From positions 62,001-126,000 of the forward strand of contig NZ_JAKGCU010000001.1 in the NCBI RefSeq assembly GCF_021556435.1: a DNA stretch of 64,000 nt, given 5' to 3'. The DNA comes from Gordonia tangerina. GTDB taxonomy: Bacteria; Actinomycetota; Actinomycetes; Mycobacteriales; Mycobacteriaceae. This document shows, in pieces, positions 40,832 through 50,377 of this stretch (the first letter of the stretch is position 1; each line of letters starts with the position of its first letter). The notes below the pieces were generated by a model. It was not told where the DNA came from, ran no database searches, and saw nothing but the letters and a program-made list of their open reading frames with translations. Made by a program: the position numbers and the translations under genes.

Positions 40832-43336
40832 ATGACTGACACCACACTGCCCCCGGCCGGGGGAGAGGGCGACCGCATCGAGCCGGTCGATCTCGGCCAG
40901 GAGATGCAGAACAGCTACATCGATTACGCGATGAGTGTGATCGTGGGCCGTGCGTTGCCGGAGGTGCGCGACGGTCTCAAGCCGGTGCATCGCCGCCTGC
41001 TGTATGCGTCCTTCGATGCCGGTTTCCGGCCCGACCGCAGCTACGTGAAGTCGGCGAAACCCGTTGCGGAGACGATGGGTAACTACCATCCGCACGGCGA
41101 CTCCGCGATCTACGACGCCCTGGTGCGCCTGGCGCAGCCGTGGTCGATGCGCTATCCGCTGATCGACGGGCAGGGCAACTTCGGTTCCCGGGGCAACGAC
41201 GGCGCGGCCGCCATGCGTTACACCGAGGCCCGGCTCACGCCGTTGGCGATGGAGATGCTGCGGGATATCGACAAGGAGACCGTCGATTTCATTCCGAACT
41301 ACGACGGCAAGACCAACGAGCCGACGGTGCTGCCCTCGCGCATCCCGAACCTGCTGATCAACGGATCCGGCGGTATCGCGGTCGGCATGGCCACCAACAT
41401 TCCGCCGCACAACCTCAATGAGGTTGCCAACGCTGTGTTCTGGACGCTGGAGCATCCCGACGCCGACGACGAGGCGTTGCTCGACGCGTGTATGGATGCC
41501 ATCAAGGGCCCCGATTTCCCCACTGCCGCATTGATTGTCGGCAGTCAGGGCATCAAGGATGCTTACACGACCGGCCGTGGCAGCATCCGGATGCGCAGCG
41601 TAGTGGAGATCCAGGAGAACAAGGGCACCACCCAGCTGCTGGTCACCGAACTGCCGTATCAGGTGAACCCGGACAACCTGATCCAATCGATCGCCGAGCA
41701 GGTCAACGAGGGAAAACTCAAGGGCATCAGCCGGATCGAGGATCAGTCCTCCGATCGCGACGGTATGCGCATCGTCATCACCCTGCGCCGCGACGCGGTG
41801 GCCAAGGTGGTGCTGAACAACCTGTACAAGCACAGCCAGCTGCAGACCAGCTTCGGCGCCAACATGCTCTCCATCGTCGACGGTGTGCCCCGCACACTGC
41901 GCCTGGATCAGATGATCCGCCTCTACGTCGAGCACCAGATCGACGTGATCGTGCGGCGTACCCGGTATCTGCTGCGCAAGGCCGAAGAGCGCGCCCACGT
42001 GCTGCGCGGTCTGGTCAAGGCGCTCGACGCCCTCGACGAGGTGATCGCGCTGATTCGCGCCTCGGCGAACACCGAGGCCGCCCGCACCGGCCTGATGGAT
42101 CTGCTCGACATCGACGAGATCCAAGCGGACGCGATCCTGGCGATGCAGTTGCGTCGTCTGTCGGCGTTGGAGCGGCAGAAGATCATCGACGAGTTGGCCG
42201 AGATCGAGCGTGAGATCGCCGATTACAAGGACATCCTCGACAAGCCCGAGCGTCAGCGGGCGATCGTGCGGGACGAGCTGACCGAGGTGGTCGAGAAGTA
42301 CGGCGACGACCGGCGCACCCAGATCATCGCCGCCGACGGAGACGTCAGCGACGAAGACCTGATCGCGCGTGAAGAAGTGGTCGTCACGATCACCGAGACC
42401 GGCTACGCCAAGCGGACCCGCTCGGATCTGTATCGCAGCCAGCGACGCGGCGGCAAGGGGGTGCAGGGCGCCGGCCTCAAGCAGGACGACATCGTCAAGC
42501 ACTTCTTCGTCAGCTCCACACACGACTGGATCCTGTTCTTCACCACCAAGGGTCGGGTGTATCGCGCCAAGGCCTACGAGCTGCCCGAGGCCAACCGCAC
42601 CGCCCGTGGCCAGCACGTGGCGAATCTGCTCGCCTTCCAGCCCGAAGAGCGCATCGCCCAGGTCATCCAACTCAAGACCTACGAGGACGCGCCATACCTG
42701 GTGCTGGCCACCCGCAACGGTCTGGTGAAGAAGTCCAAGCTGGTCGATTTCGACTCCAACCGGTCCGGTGGCATCGCCGCGATCAATCTGCGCGGCGAGG
42801 ACGAACTGGTGGGTGCCCAGCTGTGCAGCGCCGACGATGATCTGTTGCTGGTGTCGGCCAAGGGCCAGTCCATCCGGTTCCATGCCGACGACGAGGCGCT
42901 GCGGCCGATGGGTCGCCAGACCTCCGGCGTGCAGGGTATGCGCTTCAACGGCGACGACCTGTTGCTGTCGCTGAACGTGGTTCGCGAGGGCACGTACCTG
43001 TTGGTCGCCACGTCGGGCGGCTACGCCAAGCGCACCGGCATGGATGACTACCCGGTCCAGGGTCGTGGCGGCAAGGGTGTGCTGACCATTCAGCACGACC
43101 GCCGTCGCGGCGAACTGATCGGTGCGCTGATCGTCGACGACGACTCGGAGCTGTATGCGATCACCTCCGGTGGCGGTGTCATCCGGACGGGGGCCAAGCA
43201 GGTTCGTAAGGCCGGTCGCCAGACCAAGGGTGTGCGCCTGATGAACCTCGAGGAGGGCACCACCGTCATCGCGATAGCACGCAATGCCGACGAGCCGGAT
43301 GAAGAAGCAGGCGCATCGGCGGGTCCCGGCAAGTAG
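40832..43336 (+). CDS. gyrA: DNA gyrase subunit A
   Basis: An 834-residue subunit that cuts and rejoins DNA. The catalytic tyrosine is Y130 in [10 protein letters not shown]. The quinolone-resistance region reads [17 protein letters not shown], with S91 and D95; Ser at the drug-contact position follows E. coli, whereas mycobacteria usually have Ala. The GyrA box QRRGGKG begins the C-terminal DNA-wrapping domain (about residues 530-815). No intein interrupts the tyrosine site. The short C-terminal tail is Glu/Ala/Gly-rich. Confidence 0.97.
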   Translation: MTDTTLPPAGGEGDRIEPVDLGQEMQNSYIDYAMSVIVGRALPEVRDGLKPVHRRLLYASFDAGFRPDRSYVKSAKPVAETMGNYHPHGDSAIYDALVRLAQPWSMRYPLIDGQGNFGSRGNDGAAAMRYTEARLTPLAMEMLRDIDKETVDFIPNYDGKTNEPTVLPSRIPNLLINGSGGIAVGMATNIPPHNLNEVANAVFWTLEHPDADDEALLDACMDAIKGPDFPTAALIVGSQGIKDAYTTGRGSIRMRSVVEIQENKGTTQLLVTELPYQVNPDNLIQSIAEQVNEGKLKGISRIEDQSSDRDGMRIVITLRRDAVAKVVLNNLYKHSQLQTSFGANMLSIVDGVPRTLRLDQMIRLYVEHQIDVIVRRTRYLLRKAEERAHVLRGLVKALDALDEVIALIRASANTEAARTGLMDLLDIDEIQADAILAMQLRRLSALERQKIIDELAEIEREIADYKDILDKPERQRAIVRDELTEVVEKYGDDRRTQIIAADGDVSDEDLIAREEVVVTITETGYAKRTRSDLYRSQRRGGKGVQGAGLKQDDIVKHFFVSSTHDWILFFTTKGRVYRAKAYELPEANRTARGQHVANLLAFQPEERIAQVIQLKTYEDAPYLVLATRNGLVKKSKLVDFDSNRSGGIAAINLRGEDELVGAQLCSADDDLLLVSAKGQSIRFHADDEALRPMGRQTSGVQGMRFNGDDLLLSLNVVREGTYLLVATSGGYAKRTGMDDYPVQGRGGKGVLTIQHDRRRGELIGALIVDDDSELYAITSGGGVIRTGAKQVRKAGRQTKGVRLMNLEEGTTVIAIARNADEPDEEAGASAGPGK

Positions 43337-43401
43337 TGGCCGGGTACGGCCATCGGTAGCGGTTAGTGTGGGTCCTACGACCACCGAATGAGGGAATGCC
43401 A

Positions 43402-44247
43402 GTGAGCTCACCGAACACACCGGACGACAAGAAGCCGACCAACGGGGATTCGGGTCCCCACGCGGCCTCTGGTTCGGGGCCGCAGGGGACCGCTCCGGGT
43501 GGCCTCGTGCCGCCGTGGCAGCGTGGCCCCAACGGCACCGGTCATCAGTCGGAGGCACCCAACGGCAATTCGCGTCAGCCCGGCCCGCCGCCGCGGGGCA
43601 TCGTCAGTGCCACCGCGGCGGCGAGCATGGCCGGTCAGCAGGCGCCGATCACGAAGCTCGATGATCCGCGGGAAGCCAGTTCGTCGTACGGTTCGTCGGC
43701 CACCAAGACCGACGACCCCGGTGAGAAGTTCGTGGAGTCGCCGACCCGGCACATCGACCGCGAGAACCTGCCGGCCGAGAAGCTGCCGAACCTCGACGCC
43801 ATCCATCACGTGAACGAGCCGAAGCCGGCGGCACCGCACGCACCCACTCCGACGCGGTCGGCCCCGGCGGAGATCGGCGCGCGCCCGTTGCGTGCGGCGG
43901 TGCAAGTACGTCGCATCGATCCGTGGGCCACCTTCAAGATCGCGGCGGTGCTGTCGGTCGTCGGCTTCCTGATCTGGATGATCTCGGTGGCCGTGCTGTA
44001 CCTGGTGCTCGACGGCATGGGCGTATGGGAGCAGGTGAACAGTTCGTTCGGGACCCTGGTGACCGCCGACGGCTCCACCAGCGAGGGCGACATCATCGGT
44101 GCGGGTGCAGTGTTCGGCTGGGCCACGCTCCTCGGTGCGATCAACGCGATCCTACTGACCGCTCTGGCGACCATCGGTGCCTACATTTACAACCTGTGCG
44201 CCGATCTCGTCGGCGGCGCCGAGGTGACACTGGGCGATCTGGACTGA
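43402..44247 (+). CDS. DUF3566 transmembrane protein (Rv0007-like)
   Basis: A 281-residue protein. Residues 1-165 are a disordered Pro/Gly/Asn/Thr-rich cytoplasmic head. The DUF3566 domain (RRIDPWATFKIAAVLSVVGF onward) has two transmembrane helices, near 180-202 and 240-266, separated by an outer loop. Immediate downstream placement of gyrA and upstream placement of tRNA-Ile match Rv0007. Function unknown; some relatives interact with septal proteins. GTG 43402 has AGGGA 7 bases upstream and is preferred over ATG 43396. Confidence 0.8.
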   Translation: MSSPNTPDDKKPTNGDSGPHAASGSGPQGTAPGGLVPPWQRGPNGTGHQSEAPNGNSRQPGPPPRGIVSATAAASMAGQQAPITKLDDPREASSSYGSSATKTDDPGEKFVESPTRHIDRENLPAEKLPNLDAIHHVNEPKPAAPHAPTPTRSAPAEIGARPLRAAVQVRRIDPWATFKIAAVLSVVGFLIWMISVAVLYLVLDGMGVWEQVNSSFGTLVTADGSTSEGDIIGAGAVFGWATLLGAINAILLTALATIGAYIYNLCADLVGGAEVTLGDLD

Positions 44248-44333
44248 CCGTCCTCGGGTACGCCCGGTTCGCGTTCGTCATGTGCAGAAACGTTGCCCTT
44301 CCGGTTCTGGATGCGCATAGGCGGTTTACTTCC

Positions 44334-44385
44334 GGTGGTTGAGTAGCGTGCGAGCCGCTAGGCGAGCAGGCGTATCGAAACCACC
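44334..44385. repeat. Dispersed palindromic repeat before tRNA-Ile
   Basis: Arms GGTGGTT and AACCACC enclose GAGTAGCGTGCGAGCCGCTA and GGCGAGCAGGCGTATCGA. Same arms as 40757-40800, same GAGCCGCTAGGCGAG core as 26554-26603. It lies 90 bases upstream of tRNA-Ile. Confidence 0.75.
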
Positions 44386-44475
44386 ACCGCGGAGCTCCAA
44401 CATCGACCCCACCCTCCCTGACCACCCGTTTTGCTCCTATGCCACCACGTCGGGTAATCTCTGTCTTCGGTTCAC

Positions 44476-44549
44476 GGGCCTATAGCTCAGGCGGTTAGAG
44501 CGCTTCGCTGATAACGAAGAGGTCGGAGGTTCAAGTCCTCCTAGGCCCA
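44476..44549 (+). tRNA. ileT: tRNA-Ile (GAT)
   Basis: A 74-base cloverleaf: acceptor GGGCCTA/TAGGCCC, D-arm AGCTCAGGCGGTTAGAGC, anticodon loop CTGATAA with anticodon GAT at 44510-44512, T-loop TTCAAGT, discriminator A44549. The 3' CCA is not encoded. The ileT-alaT pair after gyrA is conserved in mycobacteria. Confidence 0.97.
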
Positions 44550-44550
44550 C

Positions 44551-44578
44551 TGCGAGAGGTGTCAGACACCCATTCGCA
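44551..44578 (+). repeat. Inverted repeat in the tRNA-Ile/tRNA-Ala spacer
   Basis: GGTGTC-A-GACACC (44558-44570) lies within outer arms TGCGA and TCGCA (44551-44555, 44574-44578). The spacer RNA would fold into a small stem, perhaps a processing signal between the tRNAs. Confidence 0.5.
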
Positions 44579-44608
44579 CACCCAAGTCCGGTTGTTTTCA
44601 GTCGGCAC

Positions 44609-44684
44609 GGGGCCTTAGCTCAGTTGGTAGAGCGCCGCCTTTGCAAGGCGGATGTCAGGAGTTCGAATCTCCTAGGCTCCACCA
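44609..44684 (+). tRNA. alaT: tRNA-Ala (TGC)
   Basis: A 76-base gene including an encoded CCA (44682-44684). Acceptor GGGGCCT pairs with AGGCTCC through one G-U pair; anticodon stem CCGCC/GGCGG holds loop TTTGCAA with anticodon TGC at 44642-44644; T-loop TTCGAAT. Confidence 0.97.
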
Positions 44685-44749
44685 TCTCCATCCATCCACC
44701 CATTCCACCCACTCAATCGATCGATTGACCAACGACCCTTCTCTCGGGT

Positions 44750-46396
44750 CTATTCTCTAGGCACGTATCGCGCGCCGCGGCGTTCCCCTGTCAGGCGTAG
44801 TCGGCCGTCCTCCACCAAGCGTTTCAGGACTGATCTCGCCTGGGTCGGGGTCGTCTGGCATAACTCGGCGGCTTGGCCGCGGGTGATGGAACCGTAGGCG
44901 TCTGCGTAGTCGAGGATCATTCGCTCCTGCTGGAGGGGATCAATTCCCTTGACACGCACGTAGGCGTTGCGATCTTGGGCGAGATCATAGAACCGCGCGG
45001 TGAGATGGTATTTGCGACTTCGACCGACTCCACGAGATTCGAGAATCCCGCATTCGACCAAATGGCCAAGACTCGATTTCACAATGGCCGAGATGAGATT
45101 CAGGTCGCCTGCCACTTCGAAACTTGTCGCCGAACCGGAAGTCTTCACTTCGTGAACGATCCGCAGTTCGTCGAGACTGAGTGGCTCCTGGTGATCGCTC
45201 TCCCAGGTGAGGAGGAACCGGACGAGATCGAGGTCGGCGTTGCCGAGAGGGACGGTGACGACTACTGATTCGCTGGTGCTGTGCGAGTAGTCAGGTGCGT
45301 CGCGGCCTGCGCGCAGTTGCTGTTCGAACATGTCGTTGACTCCCTTGCCTCGTCGCTCGACCAAGCCCGCACGCTTGAATGCGGCGGCGAGAATGGGGCT
45401 GCGGGGCCGTGACTGGTCAAGGATGTTCTGGGTGGTGACGCCGGGAGGAAACCCTCCGGGGTTGGCGACCACAAATGAGCTGTCGTTCAGTTGGACGCGT
45501 ATGGGACCCACGGCCGCATAGTCACGGTGTACAAGTGCGTTGGCCACTGCTTCCCGGCGCGTGATCGAGGGGATGAGTGGAATCTCAATTCGATAGAGCC
45601 CGGCCATCAGTTCGGTGACTGTGTTGCGGGCGTCGATCAGTTCACGAAGACGCTCGGCTGTACCGAGGAGGGGCTCGGCGATTCTGATGTTTGTCGATTG
45701 GTGTCCGGATCGAGCATCCTGGAAGAGCACTTCTGCGTTGGGGACCCACCGTTGCAGTGCTGCGTCGGTTCCGAACAGCAGGACGGCACCGATACTCACC
45801 GGCGCGGCGATCGGCACGAGGCCAAGAGCGCGCAACACGTCATCATCCGATAGGTCAGCGAGCTCGTCGCCGGCTTCTTGGCACAGCCGCCGGAAGCGGT
45901 CGAACTCGAGGGGATCGAGATCATCCATGCTGGCGTCTCTTGCGATGGACGCCGCGAAGTCCTGTCCGCGGGTCACCATGCCCATGCTGACGATCTCGTG
46001 AGCCGTCATTGGTGCGCACTCGGGTTGACCTGTCGACTTCAGTACCCGTTTGGTGAAGACGCCCAACTTCGTCCCGACGGGTCCCGGGTCTGCGCGGGGC
46101 ACGTCGATGCGTATGACCTCGTGGCCGTCGATTGTCTCGAGGTGGACACCGACGGCGAGGGCGGGTTCGGTGTTGGCTTGGATGTATGCCGCGACGCGTT
46201 CAGGATTGGTCACCTGTCCATGGCGAGGTGAAGCGCCGACAACGGTGCCGTCGTCGTCAACTCCGATCAGCAGCACTCCTCCCTCTCCATTCGCCAAGCA
46301 CGCGACCGCCTTGGTGAGGTCCTTGGCGCTGATGTCGGAGCGTTTGAACTCGGTCGTGAAGGTCTCTCCGCCTGCGATCAGTGCGCGTGACTCCAT
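44750..46396 (-). CDS. AlbA_2/Schlafen-type ATP-binding protein with C-terminal winged helix
   Basis: A protein of 548 residues from ATG 46396. The N-terminal AlbA_2 (Schlafen AAA-4) domain shows GETFTTEFKRSDIS and ANGEGGVLLIGVDDDG. A middle ATP-binding C-terminal-helper region has REAVANALVHRDY and RRGKGVNDMFEQQL. Two winged-helix modules (about residues 410-460 and 490-548; ITRGQAAELCQTTPTQARSV) end the protein. Such proteins are transcriptional regulators or linked to defence, and are typical of accessory DNA. It lies 65 bases after tRNA-Ala, convergent to it, in a segment absent from the mycobacterial order. ATG 46411 is the alternative start. Confidence 0.8.
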   Translation of the reverse strand: MESRALIAGGETFTTEFKRSDISAKDLTKAVACLANGEGGVLLIGVDDDGTVVGASPRHGQVTNPERVAAYIQANTEPALAVGVHLETIDGHEVIRIDVPRADPGPVGTKLGVFTKRVLKSTGQPECAPMTAHEIVSMGMVTRGQDFAASIARDASMDDLDPLEFDRFRRLCQEAGDELADLSDDDVLRALGLVPIAAPVSIGAVLLFGTDAALQRWVPNAEVLFQDARSGHQSTNIRIAEPLLGTAERLRELIDARNTVTELMAGLYRIEIPLIPSITRREAVANALVHRDYAAVGPIRVQLNDSSFVVANPGGFPPGVTTQNILDQSRPRSPILAAAFKRAGLVERRGKGVNDMFEQQLRAGRDAPDYSHSTSESVVVTVPLGNADLDLVRFLLTWESDHQEPLSLDELRIVHEVKTSGSATSFEVAGDLNLISAIVKSSLGHLVECGILESRGVGRSRKYHLTARFYDLAQDRNAYVRVKGIDPLQQERMILDYADAYGSITRGQAAELCQTTPTQARSVLKRLVEDGRLRLTGERRGARYVPRE

Positions 46397-46402
46397 GGAC
46401 CA

Positions 46403-46408
46403 ATTATG
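46403..46408 (-). promoter_or_regulatory. -10 element of the AlbA_2 gene
   Basis: CATAAT on the minus strand, one base from the TATAAT consensus, ends 6 bases before ATG 46396. It supports a leaderless transcript and the shorter start. The region up to 46470 is unusually AT-rich; the remaining 46471-46651 shows no gene. Confidence 0.5.
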
Positions 46409-46651
46409 CATAAGTATGGAATAGACTAGCCAGAGTACTCATGGAGTCATAACTTTTAAGAAGTTTGACGCGCCCACGGCTGCAGGGGTGCGCCAGAGAT
46501 GGCAAAGGAGTGTGCCGCCGGCCAGGAGGCCTGTGCCCATTGCTGGTGAGGACCAATTCCAAACATGCCCCATCTCACTCATCGTGTAGTGATCACTCGA
46601 AGTCATCCACCTCCAAAGTCTGTGAGTCGGGGCATCTGCCCGACCCGCTCG

Positions 46652-47083
46652 TCACGACGGCTGCTGAACGCGCTTGGTGCGATTGCGCAGCGTGCGCGAG
46701 GTCAGCCAGCCATATCCGAACCAGATGAGCCCGTAGGTCACCAGCAGACCGGCGATCAGCAAGACAACGGTGAGCACCCATCCCACGGCGTCGACGAGCG
46801 CCAGCGGCGCATCAGGCACCGTGAGCACCATGGCCAGGATCGTGACGGCGGTGAGCACGACCGCGATCGCGAACGATGCGTTGACGAGAGCCCACTTCTC
46901 AGAGCTCGTCGGAATACGACCGTGGTCGCGAACGAATCGATCGCCGGCACTCATCGCGGCGATCATCGGGACGATCGCCGACGCTCCGGACCCGATGTCG
47001 AGAAACGTTCCGATGAACGCCAAGACGAGGCCCGCGCCGAGATAAGTGAGCGCGAACCACCCCAGGTATCTGTTGAGCGACAT
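46652..47083 (-). CDS. ABZJ_00895-like four-helix membrane protein
   Basis: A 143-residue protein with four hydrophobic segments: LGWFALTYLGAGLVLAFIG, an Ala/Ile-rich second (ASAIVPMIAAMSAG), AIAVVLTAVTILAMVLTV, and VLTVVLLIAGLLVTYGLIWF, followed by a short Arg-rich tail. The pattern, including a polar loop with GDRFVRDHGRIP between helices 2 and 3, matches the small ABZJ_00895 family of unknown function, which is scattered across bacteria. It is not part of the conserved origin set and probably came with the accessory segment. Confidence 0.7.
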   Translation of the reverse strand: MSLNRYLGWFALTYLGAGLVLAFIGTFLDIGSGASAIVPMIAAMSAGDRFVRDHGRIPTSSEKWALVNASFAIAVVLTAVTILAMVLTVPDAPLALVDAVGWVLTVVLLIAGLLVTYGLIWFGYGWLTSRTLRNRTKRVQQPS

Positions 47084-47226
47084 GCTGACGATGATCCGGG
47101 TGCGCGGGCCGAATCCCTTGTGCCAGTGCCTGTCTGTCGTTCACGTAGCCGACTCGATTGTGGGCACGTGCTCAGCGTGTATTAAGTTCGACAGGTTGCA
47201 GTCAATTCGATGGGGGTCGTTTGGTC

Positions 47227-47711
47227 ATGCGTAAAGCTCTTGTCTCCGTTCTGGTCGCCGCGTTCGGGGTGCTGTCATTTGCCGGTGCGGGGACGGCATC
47301 GGCCGATACACCGATTCCGATGTTCTGGACCATCGCTGGAGACACTTCGGGACATTCGGTGACCACGCCTACTGTCGAGGAGCGTTGCACGTCAGCTTCA
47401 GTGCTCCCGCCGGGAAGCCCGGGCACGTACGCACGACCGTGACGTCCCATGGATTCACCGGTGACGGTCCGGGCTGGGCTCGAAATCCGCACTGTCGCGT
47501 CACTCTCGTGATGACGGAGATCAGTCCTAAACACTTCTACAAGACGACACGCATTCCGATGTCTTTCGGCCGCAAACCCGGTCAACGTGTGAGCCGAATC
47601 CTCGAGCCCGGTTCAGGCCCGGCGATCATCGGAGTCGGCACGTATGGCGTCGGACGCCAGTCCGGTCAGGTTCAGTCGTACGGGTCAGAAGCTCGTATGT
47701 GGGTTCCCTGA
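47227..47711 (+). pseudogene. Frameshifted small secreted protein
   Basis: ATG 47227 starts a clean signal peptide (MRKALVSVLVAAFGVLSFAG, cleavage near ASA-DT), then about 27 mature residues to VEERC. The frame then degenerates and stops at 47440. From about 47385 a second frame continues with HVSFSAPAGKPGHVRTTVTS and a sensible mature sequence to 47711 (ends ARMWVP). Restoring one missing base near 47380-47388 would join them into a protein of about 161 residues. This is either a real one-base deletion, making a pseudogene, or an assembly error. No family recognised. Confidence 0.6.
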
Positions 47712-48046
47712 TCACCGGTACCCTCCGGCCGTGACCCGTATCACACTGACGTGCGTTAGGTGTCCTCCAGTCGAATGAATATCGATGTGTCCGTTGCCAA
47801 GAACGACTTTTCAAAGCCGAACCGGGAGGCCAGGCGTGGCACAATCCGCGCGAGAAGTGATGCGCACGGCGGCGAACGGTTCGCCATTCGGTAAGGTGCT
47901 GCACAGTTTCGTCGGGGGGGTGAATTCTGGATGCGCGGTGTCGGCAGCAATGCACGTCATAGTGTGCTGGCGCGGTGCCACCGCGCGGCATCTACGCTAC
48001 GTGGATCTCGCATCCAGCAGCTCCCGGCAGGCTTCGGGAGTCGCCG
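47712..48046. other. Intergenic, right end of accessory segment
   Basis: A 335-base stretch with no gene I can support. Short frames on both strands lack ribosome-binding sites and recognisable sequence. A GGGGGGG run occurs near 47914. TACGCT at 47993-47998 could be the -10 of the following gene, without a clear -35. Confidence 0.5.
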
Positions 48047-48913
48047 ATGACGGGCGATCGAACGGATTGGTTTGACGATGTCCCGGCCTGGCCGGCCGGC
48101 GGAGACGCTCCGGCACGTGAGCTGGCTCGTCATCTTGCAGAGGCTCGGCTGGTGGGCGCCGGCGCTCCTATCCCGCAGCACACGTCACCGGAGCCGGACT
48201 CATATCGACCCGCGGCGGCCACCTACGGGTTCGACGCCCCTGCTGACACCGCCGCCGACTTCTCCGAGCCCGAATTCATTCCGACCGCATCGGACGACGA
48301 CGATCCCTTCGAACAGATGCGGGTGCGCTCCACGAGGGCCAAGACCAAGGACGGACAGCCTGGTTTCGTGCGCACGCACCGGACCGCGCTGATCGGTGCG
48401 GCTGCCACGGTGGTCGGGCTGGTCGTGGTGGCTGCGGTGTCGATCGGACTGCTGGCCGGTCAGGGCGGTGATGACTCGACCGCGACGCAGGCCGACGCCA
48501 CCGCCAGTTCGCCAGCGGACGTCTCGGATGCAACCGTCGCAGACCCCTGCCCGTCGCTGTCGGATGGGGCGGTCACCACAGGTGATGACGCGGGCGATCA
48601 GCAGACCGGCGCGGGCGCGATCAAGGCCTTCAATCACGCCTATTACGTTGATCGCTCAGCTCGCCAGGCACGTGCTGTCGCGGCACCCAACGCGGTCGCA
48701 CGTGAGGATGCACTGCAGACCTTCATCGACGAGGTGCCCGAGGGAACGACGCACTGCCTGTCGATCACCGACGAAGGTGCCGGGACCTACGCGGTGGTGT
48801 TGACCGAGACGCCACCCGGCCCCGATGCCGAACCCATCGTCTACCGCCAGACGATCAAGACCATCCGCACCGACGGCAAGGTGTTCATCGCGTCGATCAC
48901 CAGCGAGGAATAG
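48047..48913 (+). CDS. Membrane-anchored protein with extracytoplasmic C-terminal domain
   Basis: A 288-residue bitopic protein. The cytoplasmic head (1-119) is acidic and Pro-rich with DDDDPFEQMRVRSTRAK before the membrane. One transmembrane helix (LIGAAATVVGLVVVAAVSIG, about residues 120-139) is followed by a Thr/Ala/Ser-rich linker. An outer domain of about 120 residues has two cysteines (C168 in PCPSLSDG and C243 in THCLSIT) and the phrase AFNHAYYVDRSARQARAV. This domain resembles a lipoprotein-like small fold found in Gordonia and Rhodococcus; no function is known. ATG 48047 follows GGGAG by 6 bases. Probably first gene of a three-gene unit. Confidence 0.75.
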   Translation: MTGDRTDWFDDVPAWPAGGDAPARELARHLAEARLVGAGAPIPQHTSPEPDSYRPAAATYGFDAPADTAADFSEPEFIPTASDDDDPFEQMRVRSTRAKTKDGQPGFVRTHRTALIGAAATVVGLVVVAAVSIGLLAGQGGDDSTATQADATASSPADVSDATVADPCPSLSDGAVTTGDDAGDQQTGAGAIKAFNHAYYVDRSARQARAVAAPNAVAREDALQTFIDEVPEGTTHCLSITDEGAGTYAVVLTETPPGPDAEPIVYRQTIKTIRTDGKVFIASITSEE

Positions 48914-48994
48914 CCCGCAACAGACATCGCCGCAGCGCGTGACCACGCGGCCACACACGACCAGCCCACGAAACACGAGAGGACTCACACGACG

Positions 48995-50257
48995 ATGGCG
49001 AATCCACCCAAGCGGAGTGGCCGACACCGCGCCGAAGAAGACCGACGGTCCCCGGTGCTGATGACGATGACCTCGGCCGCACTGGCCGCGTCGATCGCGA
49101 CCGGCTTCGCCGCAGGTATGGCCAACGCCGTTCCGCACCAGGGTGGCACCAGCCCGAGCGACACCGCCCCGCAGCAGGGCGGCACCACCCCCGAAGCCGA
49201 GCCGGCTCCGCAACAGGGCGGCACCACGCCGACGCCCGACGTCGCCCCGGTCAACGTGCCCGGACCCGGCACCATCCCCGGGCCGCCGCAGGAGGCGCCG
49301 TACCAGCCCTACGTCGAGCCCAGCACCTACACGGCCCCGACGTACGAGGACGCCTACAACCCGGTGCCGCAGGGACCATTGACTGCGCCGAAACCTGTTG
49401 CGCCCGTGCGCCCGATCGCACCGCCACCGGACAAGATCCGTGTCGGCAACTACATCACCGACATCCCGGAAGGCATGTCGGACAAGGACGTCAACTCCCT
49501 CAACGCGTGGGCCGCCTACGGTGAGGCGAAGATCGCGCAGGGGCTCATCTCGATCGGTGTACCCGAGGACGAGGCTACCCGGCAGGCGGCATCGACCATT
49601 ATCGGTGTGGCGCTGGGTGGTACCGCGGGTGCTGCGGTCGGTGCGGTTCCGGGAGGCATTGCCGGTGCAGCCGTTGGAGTTCCGGTGGGTGCGGCCGTCG
49701 GCGCGATCTACAATGCGGTGGTCTTTCCATACCTGATCGCTCCTACAGGCTTCGGCATCGTCGGCCTCGGCGCAGCCGCCGGCGCCGGAATCGGTCTCGG
49801 AGTCGGAGCCGCTGCGGGCGCGGCCGCAGGTGCCGCCACGGGCGCGCTCATCGGCGGAACCGCCGGCGGCGCACTCGCTTACGCCCTTGGCGCCGGCGAC
49901 CCCGGCGCGAACCCGGACGAACCGTGGAAGCAGGGACGGCCGGATGCCGAACCGCTGCCCAACCCCGACGCCAACCAGTTCGAGTTGGAACTGGCACCCG
50001 AAGACGCGCAGAAGGCGGGCCTGCCGTCGGTCTCGTACGTGGTGAACTCTCGCGGCGACGTCCATGCGTCCATCAACGGTATGGAGGTGAACTGGTCGGT
50101 CGAGCAGGCGTTGGCACCGTACGGATTGCTCGGCGCCGCAGGGCCGCAGGCCGAGAAGTCGGCTCAGCAGGCCACCAAGCAGCGCACCGACCAGGCGCAG
50201 AACGCCAACCCGGATCTGCATGTCGCCTGGCCACAGGAGGCCGCGCCGCAGGCCTGA
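48995..50257 (+). CDS. Exported Ala/Gly/Pro-rich protein with glycine-zipper core
   Basis: A 420-residue protein. A long-n-region signal peptide (cleavage near GMANA-VP, residue 45) is followed by three PQQGGT-type repeats (about residues 47-80) and a Pro/Tyr-rich linker. A compact region (KIRVGNYITDIPEGMSD, about residues 146-162) precedes a glycine-zipper block of about 110 residues made of GxxxG and AxxxG steps (GGTAGAAVGAVPGGIAGAAV), which would form membrane-spanning or self-associating helices. The C-terminus is polar. It matches what Rhodococcus annotations call insoluble domain protein. Pore formation or envelope scaffolding is possible but unproven. Confidence 0.75.
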   Translation: MANPPKRSGRHRAEEDRRSPVLMTMTSAALAASIATGFAAGMANAVPHQGGTSPSDTAPQQGGTTPEAEPAPQQGGTTPTPDVAPVNVPGPGTIPGPPQEAPYQPYVEPSTYTAPTYEDAYNPVPQGPLTAPKPVAPVRPIAPPPDKIRVGNYITDIPEGMSDKDVNSLNAWAAYGEAKIAQGLISIGVPEDEATRQAASTIIGVALGGTAGAAVGAVPGGIAGAAVGVPVGAAVGAIYNAVVFPYLIAPTGFGIVGLGAAAGAGIGLGVGAAAGAAAGAATGALIGGTAGGALAYALGAGDPGANPDEPWKQGRPDAEPLPNPDANQFELELAPEDAQKAGLPSVSYVVNSRGDVHASINGMEVNWSVEQALAPYGLLGAAGPQAEKSAQQATKQRTDQAQNANPDLHVAWPQEAAPQA

Positions 50258-50377
50258 GTGGTCGCAGGCGTATGCCTACACTGACTGTGGCCTGCCGCGG
50301 GGTGGGCCTCAGTCGCGACCGCGGTGAGGGATCCGGCCGGGAACACGGATTCGACCAGACACAGTTCGGAAGAGACG

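Noticed and set aside
41200-41240. Possible GyrA intein at the catalytic tyrosine, as in some mycobacteria
   Set aside because: The [10 protein letters not shown] block is uninterrupted; GyrB, DnaA and RecF also lack insertions.
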